Source: Nocardia arthritidis (GTDB taxonomy: Bacteria; Actinomycetota; Actinomycetes; Mycobacteriales; Mycobacteriaceae). From it: a stretch of 64,000 nt of DNA. The notes beneath the pieces are model-generated. The model saw only the letters and a list, made by a program, of their open reading frames with translations. It ran no database searches and had not been told where the DNA came from. The position numbers were made by a program, and so were the translations under genes. Of the stretch, positions 49,084-57,676 are shown piece after piece. Position 1 is the first letter of the stretch; every line of letters begins with the position of its first letter. The DNA is taken from assembly GCF_011801145.1 (NCBI RefSeq), contig NZ_CP046172.1, positions 4,960,001 through 5,024,000 of the forward strand, given 5' to 3'.

Positions 49084-50238
49084 TTATCCGGCGCGCGGCG
49101 CGACGATCCGCGCCACCACCTCGTGCGGGCTGGGCGCGGCCAGGATGTCGCGGCCTACCTGCTCGGCTCCGTCGCGGAACGCGCTGTCGCGCAGCAGATT
49201 CGCGATGCTGTCGGTCAGCGCGCCGCTATCGGCCTGCGCCGCGGCGTCCACCGCGGCCAGCCCGGCCCCGGTCCTGGTGATGCCGCGGGCGTAGTCGAAC
49301 TGGTCGAACATCTGCGGCAGCACCAGCTGCGGTACGCCGTAACGGCAGGCGGTAAACCCGGTGGTCGAACCGCCGTGGTGGATCAGCAGGTCGCAGTCGG
49401 CCAGGAACAGTTGCAGCGGAACATCTTCCACCACCCGAACACCGTCCGGCAGTGCACCGACCGACGCCCGGTCGGCCGCCGAGAGCGTGACGATCACCTC
49501 GGCGTCCACCCGGCGCACCGCGTCGAGGATGGCCAGCAGCGGCCTCGGCCCGGTCAGGCTCAGCGTGCTGCCGCCGAGGCAGACCGTGATCCGTTTGCGC
49601 CCCTTCGTATTCCGGTGCCATTCGGGCAGTAGGCCGGTGCCGTTGAACGGGATGAAGCGCAGCGCCGTCCCCGCGGGTGCGTCGGGCGCCTGCAACGATG
49701 CGGGGCAGATATCCAAGATCGCCGCCGGATCGGCCAGGGCCGTACCGGATTCCGCCGCCAAGGCCGCGGTCCGCTCGGCGAAGGGTCCGCCCGTCGGGTC
49801 GATACCCCACCGATGCACCAGCACCGGAAGTTCCAGTGCCGCACCGAGCGCGCGCCCGACGGTGGCCAGCGGGTCCGACAGCACCATGTCGGCGCCCCAG
49901 TCCTTCGCCACCGCCACATACGCGTCCAGGTACTGGCCAGCCTGCCCGAACCAGCTCTGCGCGGCGAAGTGCCACATGCCCTGTCCGCTCGGCTGATCCC
50001 GGTCGGCGAAGACCGGCGCCGGGAACATGCTCGGATTCACCGCCTTTCGCAGCTCGTCCATCGGCACCTGTAGCTCGGGCAGGTCGGCCGCCTGCAGGCC
50101 CGACCGCAGCGCGGTGGCGGTGGCGTCCCGGCGGGCGGCGACGAGCACGTCGTGGCCGGCGAGCCGCAGCGCCCAGCAAAACGGCACCATCGCGAGCAGA
50201 TGTCCGGTCGACGGTGTCGGTACCACAAGGACTTTCAT
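49084..50238 (-). CDS. UGT/MGT-type (GT1) glycosyltransferase
   Basis: 384 residues. The N-terminal domain begins MKVLVVPTPSTGHLLAMVPF, with the acceptor-side His in TGHL. The C-terminal donor domain has CLGGSTLS, and the signature HHGGSTTGFTACRYGVPQLVLPQMFDQF is typical of antibiotic macroglycosyltransferases. It would transfer an activated deoxysugar to the polyketide in the cytosol. The start overlaps the stop of the O-methyltransferase gene (ATGA). Confidence 0.93.
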   Translation of the reverse strand: MKVLVVPTPSTGHLLAMVPFCWALRLAGHDVLVAARRDATATALRSGLQAADLPELQVPMDELRKAVNPSMFPAPVFADRDQPSGQGMWHFAAQSWFGQAGQYLDAYVAVAKDWGADMVLSDPLATVGRALGAALELPVLVHRWGIDPTGGPFAERTAALAAESGTALADPAAILDICPASLQAPDAPAGTALRFIPFNGTGLLPEWHRNTKGRKRITVCLGGSTLSLTGPRPLLAILDAVRRVDAEVIVTLSAADRASVGALPDGVRVVEDVPLQLFLADCDLLIHHGGSTTGFTACRYGVPQLVLPQMFDQFDYARGITRTGAGLAAVDAAAQADSGALTDSIANLLRDSAFRDGAEQVGRDILAAPSPHEVVARIVAPRAG

Positions 50239-51431
50239 GCCTGCTCCCCTTCCTTCGGCTTCATCCACTCCATCGGGTTCGTGTGCCTCGGCACCCATGA
50301 CGGCGCGGATTGCTCACCGTTGCGACGCTTTTCGATGACCGCCAGGTTGTGGTAGAAGTGCGCGGCGCCGATCCACTCGTCGTGCGGACGGCTCTCGCGA
50401 GCGGCGTCCTGTTCGAAATCCTGCCGATGTAGCGCGTCCACCAGGGTTTTCAGGTAGCCGATGGAGGTCGACGCGTCGTCGAGCCGGGTACTGCTGCCGC
50501 CCCAACCCGACCAGTACGAGGTCTGGGTGTCCTCCACCACGTACAGCCCGCCGGGCCGCAGGTGGGCGAACAGCGCCTCGAAGGAGGTGATCACGTCGCC
50601 GCTGATGTGGCTGCCGTCGTCGATGATGATGTCGAAAGGTCCGAGCGCCGAACCCAATTCGCTCAGGAACGCGGCGTTGCCCTGGTCACCCCGCAGCGGT
50701 TGCAGGCGCGGTTCGGCGATGCCGGACTTGTCGAAGTAGTCCAGCCCGAACACCAGGCCGCGCCGGAAGTACTGCTTCCACATGCGCAGCGAGGCGCCGC
50801 CGACATTCGGCGCCGTATAACCGCCGATGCCGAGCTCTAGCACCCGGACCCGGCTGTTGCGCAGCGGCTCGAAATGCCGCTCGTAGTGCTGGGTGTACCA
50901 GTGCCCGCCCCATTTGTCCGAGCCGTACCGCAGCGAGAGCGTGTTGAGGTCGTAATGGTAAGGGCTACAGGCGGTCACGATCTGGTCGGCGGCCACTCCG
51001 GCGGCCTCGCGGGCGACCCGGAACGGATCGTCGGGTGCGAAGCTCGCCGGGCCGGGCTCATCCTTCAATGTGATCGCGCGGGTGGCGTTCACCGCGTCCG
51101 GCGGGCCGTAGACCGCGCGCAGCAGCTCCACCAGATCCTGGCGCACCACCAGCCACGGATCCGCCAGCGTGCCGGGCCCGACCGCGGGCTGCTCGGCGCC
51201 GAGGGTGAGCAGGTAGTCGAATTGCTTTCCCTCATAGGACAATTCGAAGACGGCGGTCACCGGTTGGGTCGGCGGGTTCGCGGCGCGGGCGCGCCAGGCG
51301 ATCTCGGTCAGCACCGCCTCGGCCACGGCATCCGCGCCGATCTCGCCCAGCCGGGCCGCGGATTCCTCGTAAACCCCGTCCGCGATCGAGATCAGCTGGG
51401 CGGCAAGGACATTCTCGTCGTTCAGGTTCAC
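50235..51431 (-). CDS. MycE-like sugar 2-O-methyltransferase
   Basis: 398 residues from a GTG immediately after the preceding TGA. The N-terminal auxiliary domain and catalytic core follow the layout of MycE (mycinamicin VI 2-O-methyltransferase). The core contains LRYGSDKWGGHWYTQHYERHF, the SAM motif VLELGIGGY, and the metal site IIIDDGSHISGD. These are metal-dependent SAM enzymes acting on a sugar already attached to the aglycone. The gene directly precedes the glycosyltransferase, consistent with 2-O-methylation of a rhamnose-like sugar. Confidence 0.88.
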   Translation of the reverse strand: MNLNDENVLAAQLISIADGVYEESAARLGEIGADAVAEAVLTEIAWRARAANPPTQPVTAVFELSYEGKQFDYLLTLGAEQPAVGPGTLADPWLVVRQDLVELLRAVYGPPDAVNATRAITLKDEPGPASFAPDDPFRVAREAAGVAADQIVTACSPYHYDLNTLSLRYGSDKWGGHWYTQHYERHFEPLRNSRVRVLELGIGGYTAPNVGGASLRMWKQYFRRGLVFGLDYFDKSGIAEPRLQPLRGDQGNAAFLSELGSALGPFDIIIDDGSHISGDVITSFEALFAHLRPGGLYVVEDTQTSYWSGWGGSSTRLDDASTSIGYLKTLVDALHRQDFEQDAARESRPHDEWIGAAHFYHNLAVIEKRRNGEQSAPSWVPRHTNPMEWMKPKEGEQA

Positions 51432-52379
51432 TCATCCATCCGTTCCGCCGGCACGCACCGGCCTCGATTCCGCCTGTGGGCGCACACCCTCGGCCGCGAG
51501 CATGGCCCGGACCATGCCCAGGAAATCCACCGACGGCGTCCAGCCCGTTCGCGCGCGCAGCCGCCCGGCATCGCCGACGAGCGGCCGCTGCTGCCTGGTC
51601 AATACCGAAGGGCTTTCGCGCACATAATGTTTCCAGTCAAGCCCGGCCAGCCCGAAGGCCGCCGCGCAGAATTCGGCGACGGTGTGCCGCCGTCCCGTCG
51701 CGACGACGAACTCGTCCGGTTCGTCCAGGGCGAGGATCCGGGTCATCGCCCCGACGTAATCCGGGGCGTAACCCCAGTCGGCGCCCGCGTCGAGCCGGCC
51801 GAGCACCAGCTCGTCCGCCTCACCCCTGACGATCCGCGCCACCGCGCGCACGATCTTGCGGGTGACGAATTTCTCGGCGCGCAAGGGTGATTCGTGGTTG
51901 AACAGGATTCCGGCCGAGGCGAACAGTCCGCGTGCGCGATAGGCGCGGCAGGCCAGCAGGCCCGCCGCCTTGGTCACGCCGTAGATCGAGGACGGCCGCA
52001 GCCCCGTCTCCTCGGTACACGGCGTGCCGTCGCCCGCGCCGAAAACGTGCGCGGACGCCGCGTAGAACAGCCGGGTTCCGGTGCGGTGCCGCTCGATCGC
52101 CTCGGCGAAATGCTGCACCTGCATGGTGTTCACCCGGTGCGACGCCGTCGCGAGCGCGCGCGGCTCGGCAGGCGGGTCCTCCGACGAATGCTGCACGGCC
52201 GCAAGCAGATACACCTGCTCCGGCCGCTCCTCGGCGATGAGCCGATCCACCGCGTCCGGATCGGTGATATCGACCGGCCCGCCCCGGCCGAGCCCGAGCA
52301 CCCGGCGGCCACGGGCGGCCAGCAGGTCCGACAGCAGCCTGCCGTCCTGCCCCGCCGCACCCGTGACGACAACCGTCAT
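51432..52379 (-). CDS. GDP-6-deoxy-D-lyxo-4-hexulose reductase-type NAD(P) SDR (RMD-like)
   Basis: 315 residues of the extended SDR superfamily. The nucleotide-binding GAAGQDGRLL and the catalytic IYGVTKAAG are present, with the substrate segment FNHESPLRAEKFVTRKI that resembles the GDP-mannose dehydratase/reductase branch. Because gmd is in the same operon, it likely reduces GDP-4-keto-6-deoxymannose to GDP-rhamnose. An epimerase activity cannot be excluded from sequence. It starts one base downstream of the C-methyltransferase stop. Confidence 0.82.
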   Translation of the reverse strand: MTVVVTGAAGQDGRLLSDLLAARGRRVLGLGRGGPVDITDPDAVDRLIAEERPEQVYLLAAVQHSSEDPPAEPRALATASHRVNTMQVQHFAEAIERHRTGTRLFYAASAHVFGAGDGTPCTEETGLRPSSIYGVTKAAGLLACRAYRARGLFASAGILFNHESPLRAEKFVTRKIVRAVARIVRGEADELVLGRLDAGADWGYAPDYVGAMTRILALDEPDEFVVATGRRHTVAEFCAAAFGLAGLDWKHYVRESPSVLTRQQRPLVGDAGRLRARTGWTPSVDFLGMVRAMLAAEGVRPQAESRPVRAGGTDG

Positions 52380-52380
52380 C

Positions 52381-53649
52381 TCACACCACACCCAACTCCG
52401 GCAGCGGGAACACCAGCCGCCCACCGGATTCCAGGAACTCGCGCTCCCGCTCCACCAGCATCGTGCGGAAATGCCATGGCAGCACGAAGAACTGGTCCGG
52501 CGCCTGCGCCCGCGCCTCGGCCTCCGGCACGATCGGAATGGCGGTGCCGGGGGTGAACTTGCCGAACTTGTCCGGGTTCACCTCGGCCAGGCACGGCAGC
52601 TCCGCCGGGCCGATACCGCAATATTGCAGCAGCACATTGCCTTTCGTCGACGCGCCGTAACCGAGCGTGCGCAGGCCCGCCTGCCGCGATCGGTCGAAGA
52701 AGTCGCGGACCCGGTCCCGGTGCTGGTCCACCCGTTTGGCGAAGTCGGCGTACAGCTGCGGCCCGTGCAGCCCGAGCGCGGCCTCCTCCGCGCGCATCCC
52801 GGCCAGCGCCGCGGCGTCGGCGTGCGCGGGCGTGCCGTGCTTGGCGAGCGTCAGCGCGAAGCTGCCGCCGTTGACGGTGTTGCGCTCCACCTCCAATACG
52901 GTGAATCCGCTGCGGCGGGCCATCCATTCGATCTGATCGAGGGTGTAGTACTCGAGGTGTTCGTGGCAGATGGTGTCGTAGGAGGTGGTGGCGAGCATGG
53001 CGGGCAGGTAGCTCTGCTCGAGCACCCAGATGCCGTCGTCGGTGAGCGCGTCGCGCACCGCCCGCATGAAGCCGAGCGGATCGGGCACGTCGTAGAACAT
53101 GGCCACCGAGGTGATCACCTTGGCGCGCTTGCCGTTCAGCGCGGCCGCCACCGCCGGAGTGCCGAAGAAGCCGGGCACCACCCGCACGTGCGGCGGGTAG
53201 AACTCGCGGAACTTCTCCGCGAGCGGATCGATGCCGACCACCGATGCGGCACCCGGCGGATACCACTTCAGCAGCGTGGCATCGTTACTGCCGATATCGA
53301 TCACGAGATCCTCTGGGCCCAGGTCGATCCTGGCCCGGATCCTGGCCACCCGGCGCCCGAGGTGGTCGATCATCGACCGGTTCAGCCCGGATCGGTATCC
53401 GTAACCGGCGGAGTACATTTCGTCGAAATTCGCGGTGTGGCGCAGCTGCACCAGCCCGCACTCGTCCGGGTCGGCCGCGCTAGGGTCGGAGCGCACGCAG
53501 CGCACCAGCTCGAGCGGGTAGCGCGGCACATCCGCCGCGTCGGCGGCCGGGAACACCCCGGTCAACGCCATCGTGCCCAGATCGACGACCGTCTCCAGCC
53601 GGGTGTTGCCACACACCCGGCAGCGGTCGATGGTCAGCGCTTCCGTCAC
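52381..53649 (-). CDS. NDP-hexose C-methyltransferase (TylCIII-like)
   Basis: 422 residues from GTG 53649, overlapping the gmd stop (GTGA). The N-terminal zinc-binding domain has CRVCGN and a second Cys pair (ELVRC ... DECGL). The SAM fold follows with [12 protein letters not shown], and the conserved [10 protein letters not shown] with its catalytic His/Tyr region is present. The C-terminal fold resembles the TylCIII/NovU methyltransferases. Such enzymes methylate C3 or C5 of 4-keto-6-deoxysugars, giving mycarose-type branched sugars. Confidence 0.9.
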   Translation of the reverse strand: MTEALTIDRCRVCGNTRLETVVDLGTMALTGVFPAADAADVPRYPLELVRCVRSDPSAADPDECGLVQLRHTANFDEMYSAGYGYRSGLNRSMIDHLGRRVARIRARIDLGPEDLVIDIGSNDATLLKWYPPGAASVVGIDPLAEKFREFYPPHVRVVPGFFGTPAVAAALNGKRAKVITSVAMFYDVPDPLGFMRAVRDALTDDGIWVLEQSYLPAMLATTSYDTICHEHLEYYTLDQIEWMARRSGFTVLEVERNTVNGGSFALTLAKHGTPAHADAAALAGMRAEEAALGLHGPQLYADFAKRVDQHRDRVRDFFDRSRQAGLRTLGYGASTKGNVLLQYCGIGPAELPCLAEVNPDKFGKFTPGTAIPIVPEAEARAQAPDQFFVLPWHFRTMLVEREREFLESGGRLVFPLPELGVV

Positions 53650-54668
53650 ACGTTCTCCATATCGTGGGCGACCATCAGCTGCACCAGTTCGGTGAACGTG
53701 GTGCGGGGCTGCCAGCCGAGCTTCTCCTTCGCCTTGGTCGGGTCGCCGGTCAAATGATGCACCTCGGCGGGCCGGAAGTAGGTCGGATCGACCTCGATCA
53801 GTACCCGCGAGGTGCGCCGGTCTATCCCCTTCTCGTCGAGTCCGGTGCCCTCCCAGATCAATTCGACGCCCGTCGCGGCGAAGGCGACCTCGCACAGTTC
53901 GCGCACGCTGTGCGTCTCACCGGTGGCGATGACGTAGTCGTCGGGTTCGGGCTGCTGCAGCATCATCCACATCGCCTCGACATATTCCTTGGCGTAGCCC
54001 CAGTCCCGGCGGGCGTCCAGGTTGCCGATGTAGAGCTTGTCCTGTTTACCCTGGGCTATCCGCACCGCGCCGCGGGTCACCTTCCTGGTGACGAAAACCT
54101 CACCACGCCTGGGTGATTCATGATTGAACAGGGTGCCGTTCACGGTGTACATGCCGTACGCCTCGCGATGGTTCACGGTGATCCAGTAGGCGTACAGTTT
54201 CGCCACCGCGTACGGCGAGCGCGGATGGAACGGCGTTGCCTCGCTGAGGATTTCGTCCTTCAGCCCGCCGTACAGCTCCGATGAGGACGCCTGGTAGAAC
54301 TTGGTGGCGATACCGGTCTTGCGGATCGCGTCCAGTATCCGCAGCGTGCCGATCGCATTCGTCTCGGCGGTGAATTCCGGAATCTGGAACGAGATGTGCA
54401 CATGCGATTGCGCGCCGAGGTTGTAGATCTCACACGGACGCACCTCTTCCAGGATCCGATTCAGGCTGCTGGAATCCATGAGATCGCCGTAGTGCAGCAT
54501 CAATCTGCGTTGCGAATGGGTGTCCGAATACAGGTGATCGATGCGATCGGTATTGAAATTCGAGGCGCGCCGGATTATTCCGTGTACCTCGTAACCCTGC
54601 TGCAACAGAAATTCGGTCAGATATGACCCGTCCTGGCCGGTGATACCGGTTATCAAAGCTTTCCGCAT
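53646..54668 (-). CDS. gmd: GDP-mannose 4,6-dehydratase
   Basis: 340 residues from ATG 54668. The NADP site is [15 protein letters not shown], the substrate segment [15 protein letters not shown] is diagnostic, YxxxK is [12 protein letters not shown], and the signature [15 protein letters not shown] is intact. It converts GDP-mannose to GDP-4-keto-6-deoxymannose, the entry to GDP-rhamnose and branched deoxysugars. It is the first gene of an eight-gene operon and is divergent from the hexose synthase across 85 bp. Confidence 0.97.
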   Translation of the reverse strand: MRKALITGITGQDGSYLTEFLLQQGYEVHGIIRRASNFNTDRIDHLYSDTHSQRRLMLHYGDLMDSSSLNRILEEVRPCEIYNLGAQSHVHISFQIPEFTAETNAIGTLRILDAIRKTGIATKFYQASSSELYGGLKDEILSEATPFHPRSPYAVAKLYAYWITVNHREAYGMYTVNGTLFNHESPRRGEVFVTRKVTRGAVRIAQGKQDKLYIGNLDARRDWGYAKEYVEAMWMMLQQPEPDDYVIATGETHSVRELCEVAFAATGVELIWEGTGLDEKGIDRRTSRVLIEVDPTYFRPAEVHHLTGDPTKAKEKLGWQPRTTFTELVQLMVAHDMENV

Positions 54669-54753
54669 CAAACCTCCAACCAGAGACTAACTCTTGCCGA
54701 TCTTGTTGGGAATACCTGTTTTTCGGCAACCCGAGCCATTAGAATTCCGTTGC

Positions 54754-55512
54754 ATGAGCACGGCCTCCGAAAGAACTTTGATCATGATTCCGACGTACAA
54801 CGAGCGGCGCAATGTGGGGCCATTGCTCGCGCAGATCCTGGAACAGGGCACCGATTTCGATGTCCTGTTCGTCGACGACAACTCCCCCGACGGCACCGGC
54901 GAACTCCTCGACGACCTGGCCAAAGAGCATGCACCGCGCATTCACGTGCTGCACAGGGCCGGTCGTCAAGGCGTCGGCTCCGCGCATCAGGCGGGAATCC
55001 ACTGGGCATATTCCGAGGGCTACCGGAATCTGATCACGATGGATTCCGATTTCGCGCATCCGCCGTCCTATCTGCCCGCCCTGCGCGCCGCCGCGGCGGG
55101 ATACGACGTGGTCGTCGGATCGCGCTATCTGAAGGAGGACAGCCTCGACGACTGGACCCCGTTCCGCAAGATACTCACCCGGGTCGGACATTTTCTCACC
55201 GTCACCCTGCTGCGGATGCCTTACGACGCCACCGGCGCATTCCGCTACTACCGGTTGAGCACCGTTCCGGCGGGCGCGTTCGAGCTGGTTCGGTCCACCG
55301 GTTACTCCTTCTTCTTCGAAAGCCTCTACATCCTCAACGCGAACGGTTTCCGCATCGCCCAGATTCCGATTCACGTGCTGAACCGGACCGCCGGCGAATC
55401 GAAGATGCGCACCCGCGACGTGGCGACCAGCGTGCGCTTCCTTTTGACGCTGTGCGCGGAGAAATACCTGCGGCCCGCCCGCCACCGTGTCAGCGCGCCC
55501 GCACACGATTGA
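54754..55512 (+). CDS. Polyprenol-phosphate hexose (mannose) synthase, GT2 family
   Basis: 252 residues. The GT2 fold starts LIMIPTYNERRNVGPLLAQIL with DDNSPDGTG, and the metal site is in TMDSDFAHPP. GSRYLKEDS and the Arg/Lys-rich ending resemble the DPM1/Ppm1 domain, with no membrane anchor. It would make polyprenol-phosphate-mannose or a similar donor for the GT87 transferase. It is oriented opposite to the tailoring operon and shares an 85-bp divergent region with gmd. The opening SERTLIMIPTYNER and the length fit this class well. Confidence 0.87.
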   Translation: MSTASERTLIMIPTYNERRNVGPLLAQILEQGTDFDVLFVDDNSPDGTGELLDDLAKEHAPRIHVLHRAGRQGVGSAHQAGIHWAYSEGYRNLITMDSDFAHPPSYLPALRAAAAGYDVVVGSRYLKEDSLDDWTPFRKILTRVGHFLTVTLLRMPYDATGAFRYYRLSTVPAGAFELVRSTGYSFFFESLYILNANGFRIAQIPIHVLNRTAGESKMRTRDVATSVRFLLTLCAEKYLRPARHRVSAPAHD

Positions 55513-55557
55513 TCCGTTCCGCCGGCCGCCCGATTACCGCAACACGTTCCGTCGACA

Positions 55558-55971
55558 TCACCCGTTGCCTTCGAGCGTGTGCGGTAGCGGCGCGACCTGC
55601 ACGATCGGCGGATCGCACTCGTCCCACGGCTTGGTCAGCATGGCGACGAACGTCAGCGGCGTGATCGAATACACCGTGTGCATCACCCCGATCGGGGTGC
55701 GGGTGCAGATGCCCTTGGAGACGTGGATGAATTCCTCCGGGCAGTCCGGATCCTCGTAGTCGTCCTTGGTCACCAATACCCCGGTGCCGTCGACGAACAG
55801 CAGGTACTCGACGAAGTGCGGGTGGTAGTGCAGGCCGCGGACCTTGCCCGGATGCATGTAGATCAGGTTGAACTCGAGCAGCGGTTCCGGCGGCACCCAG
55901 GTGAAGATGCCGCCGCGTCCGTCCCGCACGGTGTCCAGATTGCAAGTGGGCGTGAGGACTTCGATCTTCAT
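55558..55971 (-). CDS. Cupin sugar isomerase/epimerase-like protein
   Basis: 137 residues in a single cupin barrel. The first cupin motif reads GLHYHPHFVEYLLFVDGTG with two His and Glu, and the second contains PIGVMHTVYSITP. The layout resembles the FdtA/WxcM-type sugar isomerases and RmlC-like epimerases. In this cluster a sugar ketoisomerase or epimerase step is likely, but a polyketide cyclase role cannot be excluded. It is 13 bases downstream of the AT-thioesterase gene in the megasynthase operon. Confidence 0.72.
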   Translation of the reverse strand: MKIEVLTPTCNLDTVRDGRGGIFTWVPPEPLLEFNLIYMHPGKVRGLHYHPHFVEYLLFVDGTGVLVTKDDYEDPDCPEEFIHVSKGICTRTPIGVMHTVYSITPLTFVAMLTKPWDECDPPIVQVAPLPHTLEGNG

Positions 55972-55984
55972 AGGTATCCCTTCA

Positions 55985-57676
55985 TCAGGCGGAGACCGCG
56001 GTCGGATGCGACGCGTCCATGCGCGCGGCGATGGCCTCGACCAGTGCGTCACGCTGGTCGAGCAGGAAGAAGTGGCCGCCGGGCAGCAATTCCGTGGAGC
56101 GCACCCCCGGCAGCACATCGCGCCACGCCTCCAGCTGCGTCGGCGCCACCTGGTGGTCCGCGCGACCGCCGAAGAGGTACACCGGGCAGCGCGGCGGTGC
56201 GGCGGGTACAAACCGGTAATCGTCGTAGATCTCGAAATCCGTGCGCAGCGCGGGCAGAAACAGCGCCAGCACCTCCGGCGTCTCCAGCACCTCCGGCGGT
56301 ATGCCGCCGTAATGCCTTACGGCGGTGATGAATTCGTGGTCCGGCAGCGCCGATATGCGGCCGGGGCGCGGCAGGTGCGGTGCGGCGGCGCCCGCCAGAA
56401 ACAGTGCCCGCGGGGCGATTCCGGCGGGCAGGCGGCGCGCGACCTCGAAGGCGGTCAGCGCGCCGAGGCTGTGGCCGAAGAACGCGAAGGGCAGGTCCGT
56501 CAGCGGAATCACCTGCGCTAGCGCCGCATCGACGAGCTCGCTGAAACCGCGGATCGGTGTCTGGTTCAGGTGTCGCTGCCGAGCGGGCAGTTCGGCTATG
56601 CACAGTTCGGCCCATTCGGGCAGGCGGGTGCGCCAGTCGGCGTACGCCGTGGCCTTGCCGCCCGCGAACGGGAAGCAGAACAGGCGCAGCCGCGGCGTAC
56701 CGGAGGGTTTCCGGTGCATGGTGATGCCGGACGTAACAGGTTGTGCCGCGGTCTCTTTCCTTTCGACGGGCAGTGCCCGCAGATCTGCCACGGAGGCGAC
56801 GCGAGTCACCGTCGCGCCGATGGCTTCGAAGAACTTCGACAGCGGGGCGGACGGGCCCACCTCGTACAGTTCGGTTTTCGCGCGGGTGAGCGCGCGCATA
56901 TTCGCCGTCCAGCGCACGGGTGCGCCGATCTGGCGGATCAGGTTCTGCACCAGGGTTTCGGGACGGTGGAATTCGCCGGTGTAGTTCGATGTCACGGCCA
57001 CCGCCCGCGCGGCGCGCAGCCGCGGCGCGCATTCGGCCAGCTGTCCGGCGAATTCGGCCTCGATGCCCCGCATCGCCGTCGAGTGGAAGGCCGCGCTCAC
57101 ACGCAGCGGCACGAACCGCAGCTCCGGAAGCCGTTGTGCCAGTGCGCTCCTGGCCGCCGCCACCGCGGCGGCGCCGCCGCTGATCACCAACTGCTCCGGT
57201 GAGTTCTCGTTCGCCACTTCGGCTCCCGCGTCCATCGCGATCTCGACGGCGCCGCTGTCGGCGATATCAGGCAGGATGAGCGCGGCCATCGCGCCGTCCC
57301 CCTCGGGTTGCGCCCCCTGCATCAGCGCGCCGCGGACCCGCACCAGCCGCACCGCGTCCGGGAACTCCAGCACTCCGGCCGCGACCAGCGCGGTGTACTC
57401 GCCGAGGCTGTGGCCGCCGAACGCCACCGGCCGCCAACCGAATTCGGCCTCCAATACGCGGTACGCGGCGATCTCCACGGTGAGCACGCACGGCTGGGTG
57501 TACTCGGTGCGGTGCAGCCGCGGATCCCGTTCGGTGCAGATCCGCAGCAGATCCGCCCCGACCACCTCGCTCGCGGTCGCGAAAGTCTCCCGGGCCACCG
57601 GGAATTCGGCGCACAGGTCCGCGCCCATCCCGACGCGCTGGGCGCCCTGGCCCGGAAATACCACGGTGCGGGTCAT
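55985..57676 (-). CDS. Stand-alone malonyl acyltransferase fused to a type II thioesterase
   Basis: 563 residues; the start overlaps the megasynthase stop (ATGA). Residues 1-290 are a malonyl-CoA:ACP acyltransferase with GQGAQRVGMG, catalytic Ser in FGGHSLGEY, and the substrate loop AAFHST, where AFH-type residues indicate malonyl. Residues 330 to the end are a type II thioesterase (RLFCFPFAGGKATAY, nucleophile in FFGHSLGALTAFE, His in LLPGGHFFLLD). The AT would load the AT-less modules, and the thioesterase would clear stalled or misprimed chains. Confidence 0.93.
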   Translation of the reverse strand: MTRTVVFPGQGAQRVGMGADLCAEFPVARETFATASEVVGADLLRICTERDPRLHRTEYTQPCVLTVEIAAYRVLEAEFGWRPVAFGGHSLGEYTALVAAGVLEFPDAVRLVRVRGALMQGAQPEGDGAMAALILPDIADSGAVEIAMDAGAEVANENSPEQLVISGGAAAVAAARSALAQRLPELRFVPLRVSAAFHSTAMRGIEAEFAGQLAECAPRLRAARAVAVTSNYTGEFHRPETLVQNLIRQIGAPVRWTANMRALTRAKTELYEVGPSAPLSKFFEAIGATVTRVASVADLRALPVERKETAAQPVTSGITMHRKPSGTPRLRLFCFPFAGGKATAYADWRTRLPEWAELCIAELPARQRHLNQTPIRGFSELVDAALAQVIPLTDLPFAFFGHSLGALTAFEVARRLPAGIAPRALFLAGAAAPHLPRPGRISALPDHEFITAVRHYGGIPPEVLETPEVLALFLPALRTDFEIYDDYRFVPAAPPRCPVYLFGGRADHQVAPTQLEAWRDVLPGVRSTELLPGGHFFLLDQRDALVEAIAARMDASHPTAVSA

